In this document: in pieces, positions 11,376-21,985 of the stretch
Layout of the letters: each line of letters begins with the position of its first letter
Position numbering within the stretch: position 1 is the stretch's first letter
Source: Gonapodya prolifera JEL478
Taxonomy: Eukaryota; Monoblepharomycota; Monoblepharidomycetes; Monoblepharidales; Gonapodyaceae
Reading direction: 5' to 3'
NCBI GenBank assembly: GCA_001574975.1
Contig: KQ965734.1
Location: 511,831-575,830 of the forward strand
Length of the DNA stretch: 64,000 nucleotides
Translations under genes and position numbers: made by a program
Notes under the pieces: generated by a model
The model's database searches: none
Told to the model about the DNA's origin: nothing
What the model saw: the letters and a program-made list of their open reading frames with translations, nothing else

Positions 11376-12712
11376 GAAGGTAACCATGCATTGACAAGAA
11401 AGGATGAATATAAACTTGAAAATTTTATTCCAGGAAAGCTCTTTTCAGGCAGAAGGGGGTCAGAGATCTTGAGTCAGTGAAGATTGGTGCAGTCTTCAGT
11501 CTTCTCTAGTCACCCTGAAAGACTTCCCACCCTTTCTAGATTCTATTCATTGTTTCTGTCCCTTTTGTCATGTTTGCCTTCACCACACTGACGGTCCAGT
11601 GCAGTGCCACAATTGAAGATGAATGAGATTCACCTTCAAGGCAACATATGGTGAGAGCCCAGAAATCTTGGTTTCTTTTTGTTCAATCACATAATCCAAT
11701 CAAGCATTTGTGGAAGAGGGTCAACTGCCATGCCACCAGGAAGCAGCATAAACAATGACAAGAATTTTGCAGACTCTGGTCCCAAGGACCCCACAGCTCT
11801 CAATGAGAGTTTAATGAGGAAGAATAGGCACACAAGGGGTCATTTTGCAGGGGGGCCAACTGTGCTCAAGTGGGTTCAACCTATTGTAATGGAACTAGCA
11901 CTCAAAGAGGTCAATGTACTCTTGTTATGCCTTTAGGGAGGATGGGGCATAAAGGTAGCTTCAGCTACCCAAATATCTGTTCACAAGGCCTCATCTAGCT
12001 AGACCAATACATCATAACCAACTCTTTCTCTCTGTCCACTCCTTAGTAGTCCAGCACTGCTACTTACCCTTTGTATTATCCCAGGAGGCTGATCAAGTAT
12101 CAGTTCTACCACATAATGCTTATGTTCTTATACTTACCTTGCATGTCACATTCAAGGTGCTCTACATTGATTGGATTGACAGAAATCCACAGCTTGAATG
12201 GGGGAATCCAGCTCCAGATAATACAGTACAGCCTAAAAAAAAATAGTTGCTTGTCAGGAGGCATGTTGGAGCTGTGGAATTTAAATTCAGCACTCCTATC
12301 CCTTAGAAGTTGTGACATTGCTGCAAACCAGCATGCAGAGGAAATGTTCTGGTGGTGTAGCCATCTTTCTTGTCTCTTACATCCTAATGCAGGTAGCAAT
12401 CCATCCTGCTACAATTCACATATGATGTTGCAGTGGTAGGTACTGGATTTTTGACTGGAGGAATGTACATGGCATAACACTTTCAGGACAAAGGGTCACT
12501 GCTGTGTACCTCAATGTCAAAAACATGAAATAAATCATTGCACATTCAAAATTAGTGGAATCTCTTTAAAATGAAGCAGACAGACTAATTCAGTGATAAT
12601 TATTGACTGTCTTGCCCACTGTTTGCTACTCTGGTGATGGATAGTAAGGCTTCTATGTTATTGTGTCTGTTACCCAGCCAAGCTTCCACTAGGTAGCTTG
12701 GCTTGTGTTTAA

Positions 12713-13356
12713 GGCAGGGCTCTGGCCTGCCTAAATTTTACACTAGCCACATTGCGGCATGGTCCTGGAATCAAATTCACAATTTCCTGTTGAATACAAA
12801 AGAAAACCACTCCATTATTTGGACTGCATCAAGTTGCTTGCAAGCTGTGTTCCCTGTCTGCTTTGGCTGCAGTTCTTCCAGTGAATCTGTTTATTGCAAA
12901 CATGTCTCCACACCACACAAATGTCAATGGAAACACTCAATCCCTTCATATTAAAAGTATAAATAAATCAGAATTGCTGCAAGGAAGTTGGAGTAAGAGT
13001 GTGGCTGCAGAAGAAGTGTGCTCAAACAGGTTCCATCTCCCCAACGAATAACAATATCCAGCTAGAAAAGGGGGAAACTACAATCAGAACTGATGTAAAA
13101 AACACCTCAAAATGATTTTTGCCCAAATTTCTCCTAGTGGTTGGACAGGGGATGTTCCAAGTTCCCCTGAACTTCAAAACCATAAATCTACGTTGCAGGG
13201 AGGACACTGTAGCACAATGCATCCATTATTTGGACTAAAGTTGGGACCTATTAGCAGTTAAATGCACTTTTCAGATTGTAAATGAGTGAGCAATTGGGTG
13301 TTTTGGTTCCACTAATCCATGCCACTGTGCAACTCACCTTGGGCTGGAGCCCTGCC
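12713..13356. mobile_element. TTAA-flanked 644-bp inverted-repeat element (MITE-like)
   Basis: The left end begins GGCAGGGCTCTGGCC and the right end, read on the minus strand, begins GGCAGGGCTCCAGCC, so 13 of 15 bases match. TTAA borders both sides (12709-12712 and 13357-13360), the target-site duplication used by piggyBac-type transposons. There is no transposase frame inside, so it would be non-autonomous. A similar word, TTAAGGCAGG, recurs near 17468. The superfamily is inferred from TTAA and the short repeats only. Confidence 0.45.
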
Positions 13357-14074
13357 TTAAGTGTATGGGTAAATTTGTGATGTAGTGCTGATAGCACAGC
13401 ACTAGATGTTGGGTGATGCAAGTGATAGTAGTGGTTAGGTTACAATAACAGACACCATGGAACAGGTGCAGTGCATGGACACTACTGTGTAATTGGATAC
13501 CAATACACATTTGTGGAACACATTCTCTCCCCTTGGCTGCACAGGTGACCTTGAGGTCACACTATGCCTGTAGTTGTCTTTTGGAACCTGGCACCACTGG
13601 CACACAAACCTAAACAGTTCCAAATTGACTGGGGCTATGCCCACTTGCATAGTGGGGAGTGTTCCCCCACATGCAGACATTAAACAGACCAGGAACCCCA
13701 GTGGGAACACTTAGTAAGCACAAATGCAATAATAATTGAAACCATCCAGAACATGGACAGTGACAATCAAGGCATTGGAGACATGGGTGGATGCACAGCA
13801 GAAGGAGATCAAATCACTTAGGGAGGAAAGGCAGAGATTCTCCATGAAGGAAATGATACTCAATTCCCCTGTGACACCAGAAAGTGTCACCTTCTGCATG
13901 TGAGGGTCAAGAAAGACCAAACACATATATAAGAATCCAATAGAACCTCTAAGTCACTCTGCATCTTACCTGAACAAAGTGTTTACTGTGGAAACCTAAA
14001 CTTCTACACTAGCCTAAACTCTCTATGCCCACTTCTGCACCACCACTAAGCCCACACCTCTGCAAACAGTAAAT

Positions 14075-14491
14075 TTGCATGTCCTACATGACATCGCCCT
14101 CCCAGACCCATTTGACAGAGCAATTGACCTCCCTTACAAAGTCTCTTGTGTCAACCTGTCCAACTACTTCTGCATCCAAGCACTCAAATACATGGACAAT
14201 GGCAAGAAAACAGTATTGCTCCAAGTGCTATTAAAAAGCACTGCCAGGAAGTGGTTTGCAGGCCACATGGAAGCCATCTATACCCAGCATGGCTCTTGTG
14301 AACTCATGGATTTAATTTGGGAAATGGACACTCACTTCACAGACCCGTTTGCCAGATGCAAAGCAAGAGCAGCATTGGAATTTATCACTTGGAATCATAC
14401 TAACCAAACCTTTTTGCAGCATCAAGACCATGTTAAGGCCCTCCTCCACAAAGGTGGCATGGTGCAAGGCATCCCTTTCTCATCCTTCTAA
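14075..14491 (+). mobile_element. LTR-retrotransposon gag-like fossil
   Basis: A fragment of about 139 codons with a retrotransposon gag (capsid) pattern: ARKWFAGHM, then an aromatic-acidic stretch and LEFITWNHTNQTFLQHQDH. It lies in the CpG-depleted tract, is broken and isolated, and no flanking long terminal repeats were recognised. CpG loss suggests it is old. It may belong to the same family as the reverse-transcriptase fragment near 17.1-17.4 kb. Confidence 0.5.
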
Positions 14492-15657
14492 TGCCACTTT
14501 CCCCCATGGATGCTGTTAGCCCAGCACTTTACCACTTTTCTTTCCTTTGGATCAGAGGGAACTCCCAGTCTAATCCTTGCATGGCATTGCCAAAATGTGA
14601 TATACCAGATGGTTAGGAAGGGGTGGCACCAAAGGGGGACACAATGAGCCTGGCCCTGAGTGTGTATGTCATGTTGTGATGTCTGCTTGTGGGGCACTCT
14701 GAGGGTGATGCAACCACACAGCTGCCAACCCCTTATCCCAGGGTGGCTACAATCATATAAAAAAAGCACAAATAACACCCCTCTAGAATACTATCATAGA
14801 ACCATTGCCTGAGGTCCATTGAGGATACAACAGATCACATACCTCTGCAAAGGTCTTCTGGAAGCTTTCAAGATTGCAATGGATCAGTCTACTGACTTCA
14901 ATAGCAAGGACTAAAGCCAGGATGTTCCAACATGGCACTGCTCAAAACCACCATCCCTGTCCCTCAGGGAGCACAGAGTGCAGGATGCACACCTTACACT
15001 GCCAAGACAACCACAACACTTCTAGACATCAAGCCCACCACTGTGAAATGCTGTGTTATCACAGACAGTAATTTGCTCAACTCAATCATTTGACAGAGGA
15101 CAGTAAATGGATATGGGGGCACCCAGAGAAGTGGAAGACAGTCAAGTAGAAGATTATGGCCATGGAGCAGGAGGGTGCAAACACCTGGCTTTTGCTGAGT
15201 GGCCTTTACCATATTCCAATCACATACCCCACCCAACCCCTTCTCACATGCTCCCTCAACAACACTCTACTTCCCTCCATTATCCACTGCACCCACTCCC
15301 CCCCTGTCTCCATCAACACAAATCAATGGAATGCAGGGACTTGGTTCTACCTCTACCCACATATATTGTCTTCAGTCTCCCCTGGCTATAAAAGAACAAA
15401 CCCCAGATTGATTAGGAATGGGGTTCCATGCTCCCACCACCCCTGCCTCTCCACCTCCCACCTACCCTGCAGATGCATCTAAAACCTACCACTACCATTA
15501 TAAACTAATATATAAATTTGTTTATTATAGAGGGCTTCTCCTCTGTCCAAAGCTATACAGTAGTGCAGTAATACAAGATAAGCCAATAACTAGTTCACAA
15601 GTACCATGTGACCAATGTCCAAATACACACCATGTGACTCTCAACTACAGTCTCAGG

Positions 15658-16708
15658 TCATTGAAAGAACCCACTCTCTGTCTGCTCTCTGCCTCTGCAT
15701 TCTTCCTCAATCTCAGTGATCACCTTTACAAGGAGCTCTGAGTCCCATGAGGAAATGTCTCCTGCCCATGCATTGATGGCCCAGTCAATTGGGGTCTTTC
15801 CAAATCTCTTGTCAGGTGAGACTCCCTGCAGAAGAGGCTGAAGTATGCCTGAAATGTCAGCACACTGGATGGCATGCTCCCAAGAGAGATCACCTCCACA
15901 CTTGGTGTACACATTGTGGTGTGCCACCAGACCAATTTTCCATCTTGTGATGTTCACCCTGTTTTCTTGGGATACTGGTGACTTGGCAGTGAGGAAGTGG
16001 TGGTGCTTCCCATCTTCCTTCACTAGCACTGAAACTGCAACGTTTCCCTCATCCCTGTCCAAGTTGATGATTGCACTGATCATCCTCTTCTTCCTCTCTG
16101 GTTTTGAAAGAGGGAGAGGTGCAATTGTGGGTTCACTTTGGTGAGTGGGGTTGTGCTGTGGTTAAGGAGCTTGTGTCAAAGCTCAACACACCAGAAATTG
16201 TAATTGAGGAGGATGCAGTGGAGTGCTGCCTCACTAGTGTGGGAGGGGGCATAAGTATGGGTCTCAAGGCCATAGTCTGTGTCTTTTGGTAGACACATTG
16301 GAGCTGAGAGTCTGGCTCTCAAAGCTCCATGCCATATTCAAGTACTGGGCACACAAATGTCTTGTAAACATTTGCTGCTGCTGCTGGTGCCCATCCAGTG
16401 ACATTCATTCCGACTGCCCTCAACATGTGGACCACTTTGGCTGCTTTCTCACACCTCTCCTTGCAGAGAGATGCAAAGTCAATTCCATGTTTGGTAAATG
16501 GGTGGCCAAGGTATGTTTTCTTGGCTGCAGTGGGAAGGTCCTGCCCATACAGGTCTGCCAGTGCCTTTGCAAAGCACACACATTTGGGTGGGGAGAACTC
16601 CATCCCAGACTTGAGCAACCAGTCTTCACAGACTTTGAGCATGAGAGCAAGAGCCTCATGTGTTGCTGCAACCAGTGCTGTGTCATCCGCAAACAGCAAG
16701 GCTTGCAC
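15658..16708 (-). mobile_element. LINE (non-LTR) retrotransposon remnant
   Basis: On the minus strand, 16708-16319 encodes the palm and thumb of a LINE reverse transcriptase. The catalytic FADDTALVAATHEALALML is followed by GMEFSPPKCVCFA, KKTYLGHPFTKHGI and CPVLEYGMEL. Further downstream, 16083-15658 encodes the C-terminal tail with RWKIGLVAHHNVY and a CxxD/LSWEHAIQC zinc-knuckle-like block typical of fungal non-LTR elements. Between the two lies a frame change, and the 5' part (endonuclease, fingers) is missing. CpG depletion implies an old, 5'-truncated copy. Confidence 0.75.
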
Positions 16709-17069
16709 ATTACCACTACCCTGTTCCTCCTGGTAACTTCAAGCTACCCCTGAATGTCCCTGAATGCTACTGCCTGGTTGTGTGGACCTTTGACAAAGAG
16801 CTTGACAGGAAAGAGTCCCTGTTCTGTCTCCCATCATTGGTATCAACAAAGACATGCCCCATGTTTACTCAGAAACAGGGGTTGGCCAAGTATAGGGTCA
16901 TGAAGGATCTAAGAGGTAAAAACCTCTGTGTCAAGCCCAAGGGGTACCTACCACCCAATCTCCAGCAAATGGTGTAGAAGATGGCCAGGCCAAACTCAAT
17001 GCACCATAATTCTACAGCCAATTCTGCCTTGACCTTGCTCAAGAAGATCTCCATGCCTTAACACATGCT

Positions 17070-17417
17070 TTGACACATTTAATAGCAAGGTGCTTTTTGA
17101 AGGGTGGAAGACTGCATGGGGCCATTGTGCAACATGTGGTTGGCAGAATTGCAGAAAAGGCTGGGCTGGACTGCTTCACCAATGTTGACAACAATTGCAT
17201 TGCTGCCATTGGGCTGGACAGCAAAGAAGACCTTGCTCAGCACCATAAGGTTATCATGGCACTTTTGCTGGAATTAATGTGGTTTCAATTCTTCCTCAAT
17301 GGCAGCAAGTGCCTGTTCAACAAAAAAGAAATTCACATATGTGGACACATTATGGGATACAACAGATTCCAGCAGGACCCAGAACAGATGGAGGAGATCA
17401 ATGCACTGTCTGCCTGA
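17070..17417 (+). mobile_element. Ty3/Gypsy-like reverse-transcriptase fossil
   Basis: A fragment matching the C-terminal half of a Ty3/Gypsy reverse transcriptase. It has NGSKCLFNKKEIHICGHIMG and DPEQMEEINAL, the segment that links the RT thumb to RNase H. It is broken, lacks the rest of pol, and is CpG-depleted, hence old. No long terminal repeats were recognised around it. Confidence 0.65.
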
Positions 17418-18558
17418 CTTAGACACCACAAGTCCCTGTTAGCACTATGAATGTTTTGATTGTGATGTTTAAGGCAGGTGTCTGGGTTAAATGGGAGCCC
17501 CATGGTGGCATGGCATTTGCAAACTTTGATGGGCAATGCTCTGTGGGGACTTCTGATTGCCAAAATTTGTAAAGCAGAATACATTCACTGAACCAAGGCA
17601 TTTGATTAAATCCAGATTTCCCAGGAGGAGATGCAGAAAGGGCAGGGGGTGGAAACAGGTTTGAAAACTTTGAGAGTGTCTGGTAGCACTTGTAGGGTCA
17701 GTGGGGCCAGGAAGGATCACAAGAAGGGTGATGCAAAATATTATGGCAGTGTCACAGATGGAGTTGCCAACCCCCCAACAGTGCTTTCCCTTGTACCCAC
17801 AACCTAAAAGCTTTGCACCTCTGTTTGACCTTTGCCTCATTTATGTCTCACTACAAGAGGTTAATTTTGCCCCCATACAACCAAGGACGGAACCTGAAAG
17901 TCTCCAAAATCTCTGTATGCTGTCAATTTAATATGTTTGTGTCCAAATCATAGCTTAGCAATTCCAAATCAACTGGAAAAGTGGCCTTGAGGGTTGAAAT
18001 TGGTTGGTTTTAAAAATCTGCATCCTCCTCCCCCAAATGAAACCACCCCTATCTAATTTTTTCAGAAATAGTAAATCACTCCTTAAGATCCTATGCCTCT
18101 CAGAAACTGTTTCTGGTGGCCTGTTTTAGGCCCACAAGCTCTCAGAAGCAGTTTGTGGCTGCAGGGAGTACCTCACACCACCAATCCACCCACCAGGTCC
18201 AATAAAATGCTTGAATGTCTTTATATTAAGTTGACTTAAAGCTTCTCATGTCTATTTTCTTGAGCTACAGCAATATCAATGGGAGGGACACAGGAAAGTC
18301 CCTAATTGTTGGTGCAAAGCCATGGATAAGCTTGGACAGCCCCAGAATTATGCTGCATTCATGGCAATAGTCAAGGGAGCACATAAGCATTGCTCCTGTG
18401 GTGGCTGAACTTTTGACACAAGTTGTGCTGACAAACATGAGGAGAGCTTTGTCACACTTGTGCTGCATGAACAGCTGTCTGCCCCTCTGTACACCTTGGA
18501 AGCTACACTTCACCACATGATGCTGGCCCCTCTTATGATGTCAACCATTCTCCTCATT

Positions 18559-19920
18559 TTACAGTGCAATTGTGCTAATCTCTACAGGAGGAGATACTAC
18601 TGAAGTTTGTGCTACATTAAAGTAATCAAGGAATCTGGATGAACTGTCTGCTGCATTGGCTGAAGGCCATTTCTTAATTGAAGTTGCAAGTCTTGCTGAG
18701 TTTTTTACCCGGATATGCTCCAGAAGAGAGTTCATTTGTCTCTTAGACTGCAGAAAATTGCTCAATATAAGAGGTAGCTCACAAGTTTAGAAGTGCTCAC
18801 CTGTTGTACTGCTAATGATTCCTGTATTTCTACTGCTCTCAACCTAGACATGCTCTCAAGTTCTCCAACTTTGAACTCCTTAAGCTCCTCCCTTTCCTTG
18901 ACAGCAACAGTCTCTTGATCAGCAGCACTGAAAGCATTGGGATGGTGTGACTCTGATGTGCCCCCTGCAACAATACTTGTTGCATGGAAGTTAGAGGACT
19001 GAAATAGTTTCCTCTTCTCCATTGCTGTCACAGCATGACTGCTTTTGCTCACTGCACATAGAGACATTGGCTGTACTTCAGGAACTGTAGACAAAGCCTT
19101 TAACTTGTGGTGGGCAGCAATGGAAGCTGCCCTAGCCTTTTCTGTATCCTTGACCTTCCTTTGTCTAGAGAGTTGTTCTTTGTGGGATTGGGTTTGCTGA
19201 TGTAACTGCACTGCAAACTGAAATACAAAATGTGAGTATTTCCAACAAATGCACTGCAAAGAACACAGACATAATTCATTGATTTTGTAGTTCTAATTTG
19301 TTCTTCAAACTGGAGGGTGGCCAGATTGCTGCTTAACTTGTGCAGGAAATCCACCTGACAAAATATATATGATGTGTAATTAGCATCCATGTAAATAAAA
19401 AGGGAAAACAAACGTTTGATGTATGGAACACTCACCTTCTCAAGACTATATACAGACGCAAGATGATGAGATTGCCCCACATACTTGTGTGAAGCCTCCT
19501 GCTGCAGACGTTTGCGTTGCATGCTAACACTCTCATTCCAAGTAGCCTTCGTAGAAAAAATAGTCTCAGTGTTTTGTTCAAGCAAAAAAACGCAAGAAAG
19601 TTCTGACGTCGAAACCATTCTAGCCCTGACCCCGCTGCCTCTGGCATGGTTCACAAATAAATGAACGTACCTCCGCAGATTCGCTCGTAACAGACCATTC
19701 ATCACCAGTGACACGTAGAAATTGAGCTCGGCGGTGCTCCTCGTTACGCCGCTCCAATATACGAACCTGCACAACGATGGTTGATGCTCTGGTGACGCCC
19801 ATCCGGCGTTTTAGCGATAGCGACTACTCTTACTTGGTTAATCCTCCGAAGCCGTGCATTGTCCCGCTCCTTCTTGCAATGGTTCCCCGCTTCTCCAGGA
19901 GACAATAAAAGCGGAGGCAT
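18559..19920 (-). CDS. Coiled-coil protein, possibly CEP295/Ana1-like centriolar
   Basis: About 380 residues over five or more exons. Exon 1 reads MPPLLLSPGEAGNHCKKERD, then NARLRRINQ, and splices to VRILERRNEEHRRAQFL. The next exon has ATWNESVSMQRKRLQQEASH, followed by VDFLHKLSSNLATLQFEEQ. A long coiled-coil exon comes after that (QTQSHKEQLSRQRKVKDTEK, AVKEREELKEFKVGELESM). The last exon ends FNVAQTSVVSPPVEISTIAL. The opening SPGEA...K.RxxxRLRRINQVR resembles the conserved N-terminus of CEP295 (SPNEEA...RRRKLRLLQVREQE), a protein needed for centriole-to-centrosome conversion. Vertebrate CEP295 is far longer, so this would be a short form. The homology call is tentative. The last exons lie in the CpG-depleted tract but stay open. 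Confidence 0.5.
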
Positions 19921-20269
19921 GAAACAGGAACGTCAGCCGCTAAAGACGATCGAGTAAAGCGCCTGCAGAAACGGGCTGAGATTCTATCTGGGGCGCAGGT
20001 GTTGAACGAAATGACTGTTTGAGCGTTACCTTTGGTCAATCGATGCAGGACTGAATCCCCGATGAAGGTGATTTCCAGAGCTCGTCCGGCCCATCAATGT
20101 AACAATCGTGACTGAGTTGCTGCAGAGCTTTTTTATCATCCATAAGTCGGGGATTTGCTATTTCTCCAAGAATCGTGGGTGACGCCTGGCGTCAATTAAA
20201 CCACACCTTTGCTCATATGTCCTGGTTCATTTGATCAGTCCAAGGAGATACACTTGACGAAGGGTGAGG
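19921..20269. promoter_or_regulatory. Divergent intergenic region
   Basis: About 350 bp between the CEP295-like gene and the plus-strand gene starting near 20270. A minus-strand frame beginning at an ATG near 20095 (MGRTSSGNHLHRGFSPAS) could splice toward the CEP295-like gene and give a longer N-terminus, but the frame then fails, so I did not include it. No TATA box or other site is evident. Confidence 0.3.
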
Positions 20270-21900
20270 ATGTTTACCGGAGTTGCGTCTGTGGTGCCTG
20301 CTCACATGATGTCCACCAGGCTTACAGTGGGATTTGCCTCTTCTGTGTCGGATTTCACCCAGACTCTTGTGGGTGAAGATGTTCGGGAGCTTATCTCTAC
20401 AAAGAGTCGATTTACGTTCAAAGAATATGGGGATGTGAGATGGTGTTGCGTGGAAGATCGAAGCCTCTTCTCAAATGCCTTTGCAAGTTCGTGTTCGTCG
20501 CTTACAACGACTTATTGGACAGCAGTTTCCTGGTCCAAGCCACTCTTGGTGACATATGCGGGATTTGCGAGGTGTGGTCCTCTTCCTGCCACGAGGGCTG
20601 CACACTACAACTTTATTTTTCCAGTTCCTTTTCGGCTCCTACGAATTTTGGGATGAGGATACCTTCAACTTGTCGGGAGCACAGGTATAACTTGCGAGTC
20701 GATCCACAAGCTGCATGTTGAACCTCGAATGAAATGAAAAGGATATCATCTCGTTCTATTTCTCAAAAGTCATGGAGCCAACAGTTGCTGTAGGAGGCGT
20801 TAATCAGGTATCCTTTTCTTGGGCTTGTGGACAGGGATAGGATCATCACCACAATGAACATATTTGCGTGGTCCCAAAAGGTCCATCTAGGAATGAACCA
20901 GCAAACATTCGATCGTCTTGACAAGCTTCTTGCATACTTCGAGAGTCAAGATGGCATCTGTGGGAATGGAACAATGTTGGTAATTGGAGAATCGGTGTTA
21001 TATTCAAGAATGGCGCTGTCCGAAACAAGAATGGTACGTAACATAAAACAAGACCCCCAAACGCCTTTCCACTCAGTGCATATTTTTGCCAAGGTTATGC
21101 AATTTATTCGAGCTCGACCGCTTGATGGGTCTTCAGTGCGACACACCCCGATATTCCTGAATGGTTCTTGGCATGCAATGTACACCATTCGCATTCAAAA
21201 CTATCTTCTGGTCGTGAAAGCACGCCTAGACGCAACGTTCACAAGTATTCAAAAACGAGTCGAGGAGCTTCGAGCCTCTCTTATACAGTCGCGTCTCGAA
21301 ATTCCCACGGAGGTCTGGCGTCAAAGTTCGATGTTTCAATCAGAGACCAAGCCCAATCGCTTTTACAGGAGCCCCCCATCCTTCTCCGTTTGTACGCCAA
21401 AAGAGAGACCCTTGCTATGCTTTATCATAACATAAAAACGGGACATGTCATATTCCCGCAACTTCGCCCTGCCCCTGAGGTCCAGCAGAGAGAGATCCTG
21501 AATTCGTTCTGGGCATTTTTTGGAGATGCAAGGTGAGAGTCAAATCATGAAATTCAGCCTCGATGGAAGGCGACCTTTTATTCCCACCAGTGCTGCAATG
21601 CGAATACCCGGAATGACCGAGTTCTCGTTACATCGAGATCAGTACCGATTCTACTCACGGTGCGTATCGGCCATTCTTCATATGATATGCGTCCATGACT
21701 AATTGTGACTGCAGTTCCGCGGGAATACACAAACTGTTTGTTCTGTAAGACAAGTCCGAGATACTTCACTTGCGAAGTCGACTATTCTCATTTTCCTTTG
21801 TCGTTTCAGATTCGCCGCAGAATCCGTCAATAGTGATCAGGTCGCCAGTGTTGCGATGGAGATATTAAATGGAATTACGAGGTCAATTTCAGAACAATAA
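20270..21900 (+). CDS. Unidentified protein, possibly longin-type
   Basis: A multi-exon gene I do not recognise with confidence. The best exon (20833-21300) reads MNIFAWSQKVHLGMNQQTFD, RLDKLLAYFESQDGICGNGT, ML-VIGESVLYSRMALSE, then HTPIFLNGSWHAMYTIRIQN, YLLVVKARLDATF. The last exons give DQYRFYSRS, SAGIHKLFVLFAAES and VASVAMEILNGITRSISEQ, with TAA at 21898-21900. Alternating hydrophobic strands ending in an amphipathic helix recall longin folds such as Fuzzy/Inturned (ciliary planar polarity) or Mon1/Ccz1. This is only a fold impression. The first exons (20270-20760) are open in several frames, so the start is approximate. The next gene follows in tandem 85 bp downstream. Confidence 0.45.
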
Positions 21901-21985
21901 TGAAGAAAAGCAATTTTATTTCAAAGTTGTAGTTTGCAAAGTAAAGCTTCCATTGGGGAAATGAATCTTCTTTAAGCTGATCGGA

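Larger units (their letters stand above)
11200..19410. other. CpG-depleted transposon graveyard
   Basis: From about 11.2 to 19.4 kb the sequence has only about ten CG dinucleotides, while flanking DNA has one every 10-20 bases. TG and CA are abundant. The pattern fits long-term deamination of methylated CpG. The tract contains decayed pieces of LINE and LTR elements and an inverted-repeat element, listed separately. The remaining stretches (11376-12708, 13361-14074, 14492-15657, 16709-17069 and 17418-18558) show no frame I can recognise. The tract fills the space between two convergent host genes and covers the last exons of both (TFB4 and the CEP295-like gene), which still read open. Confidence 0.75.
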
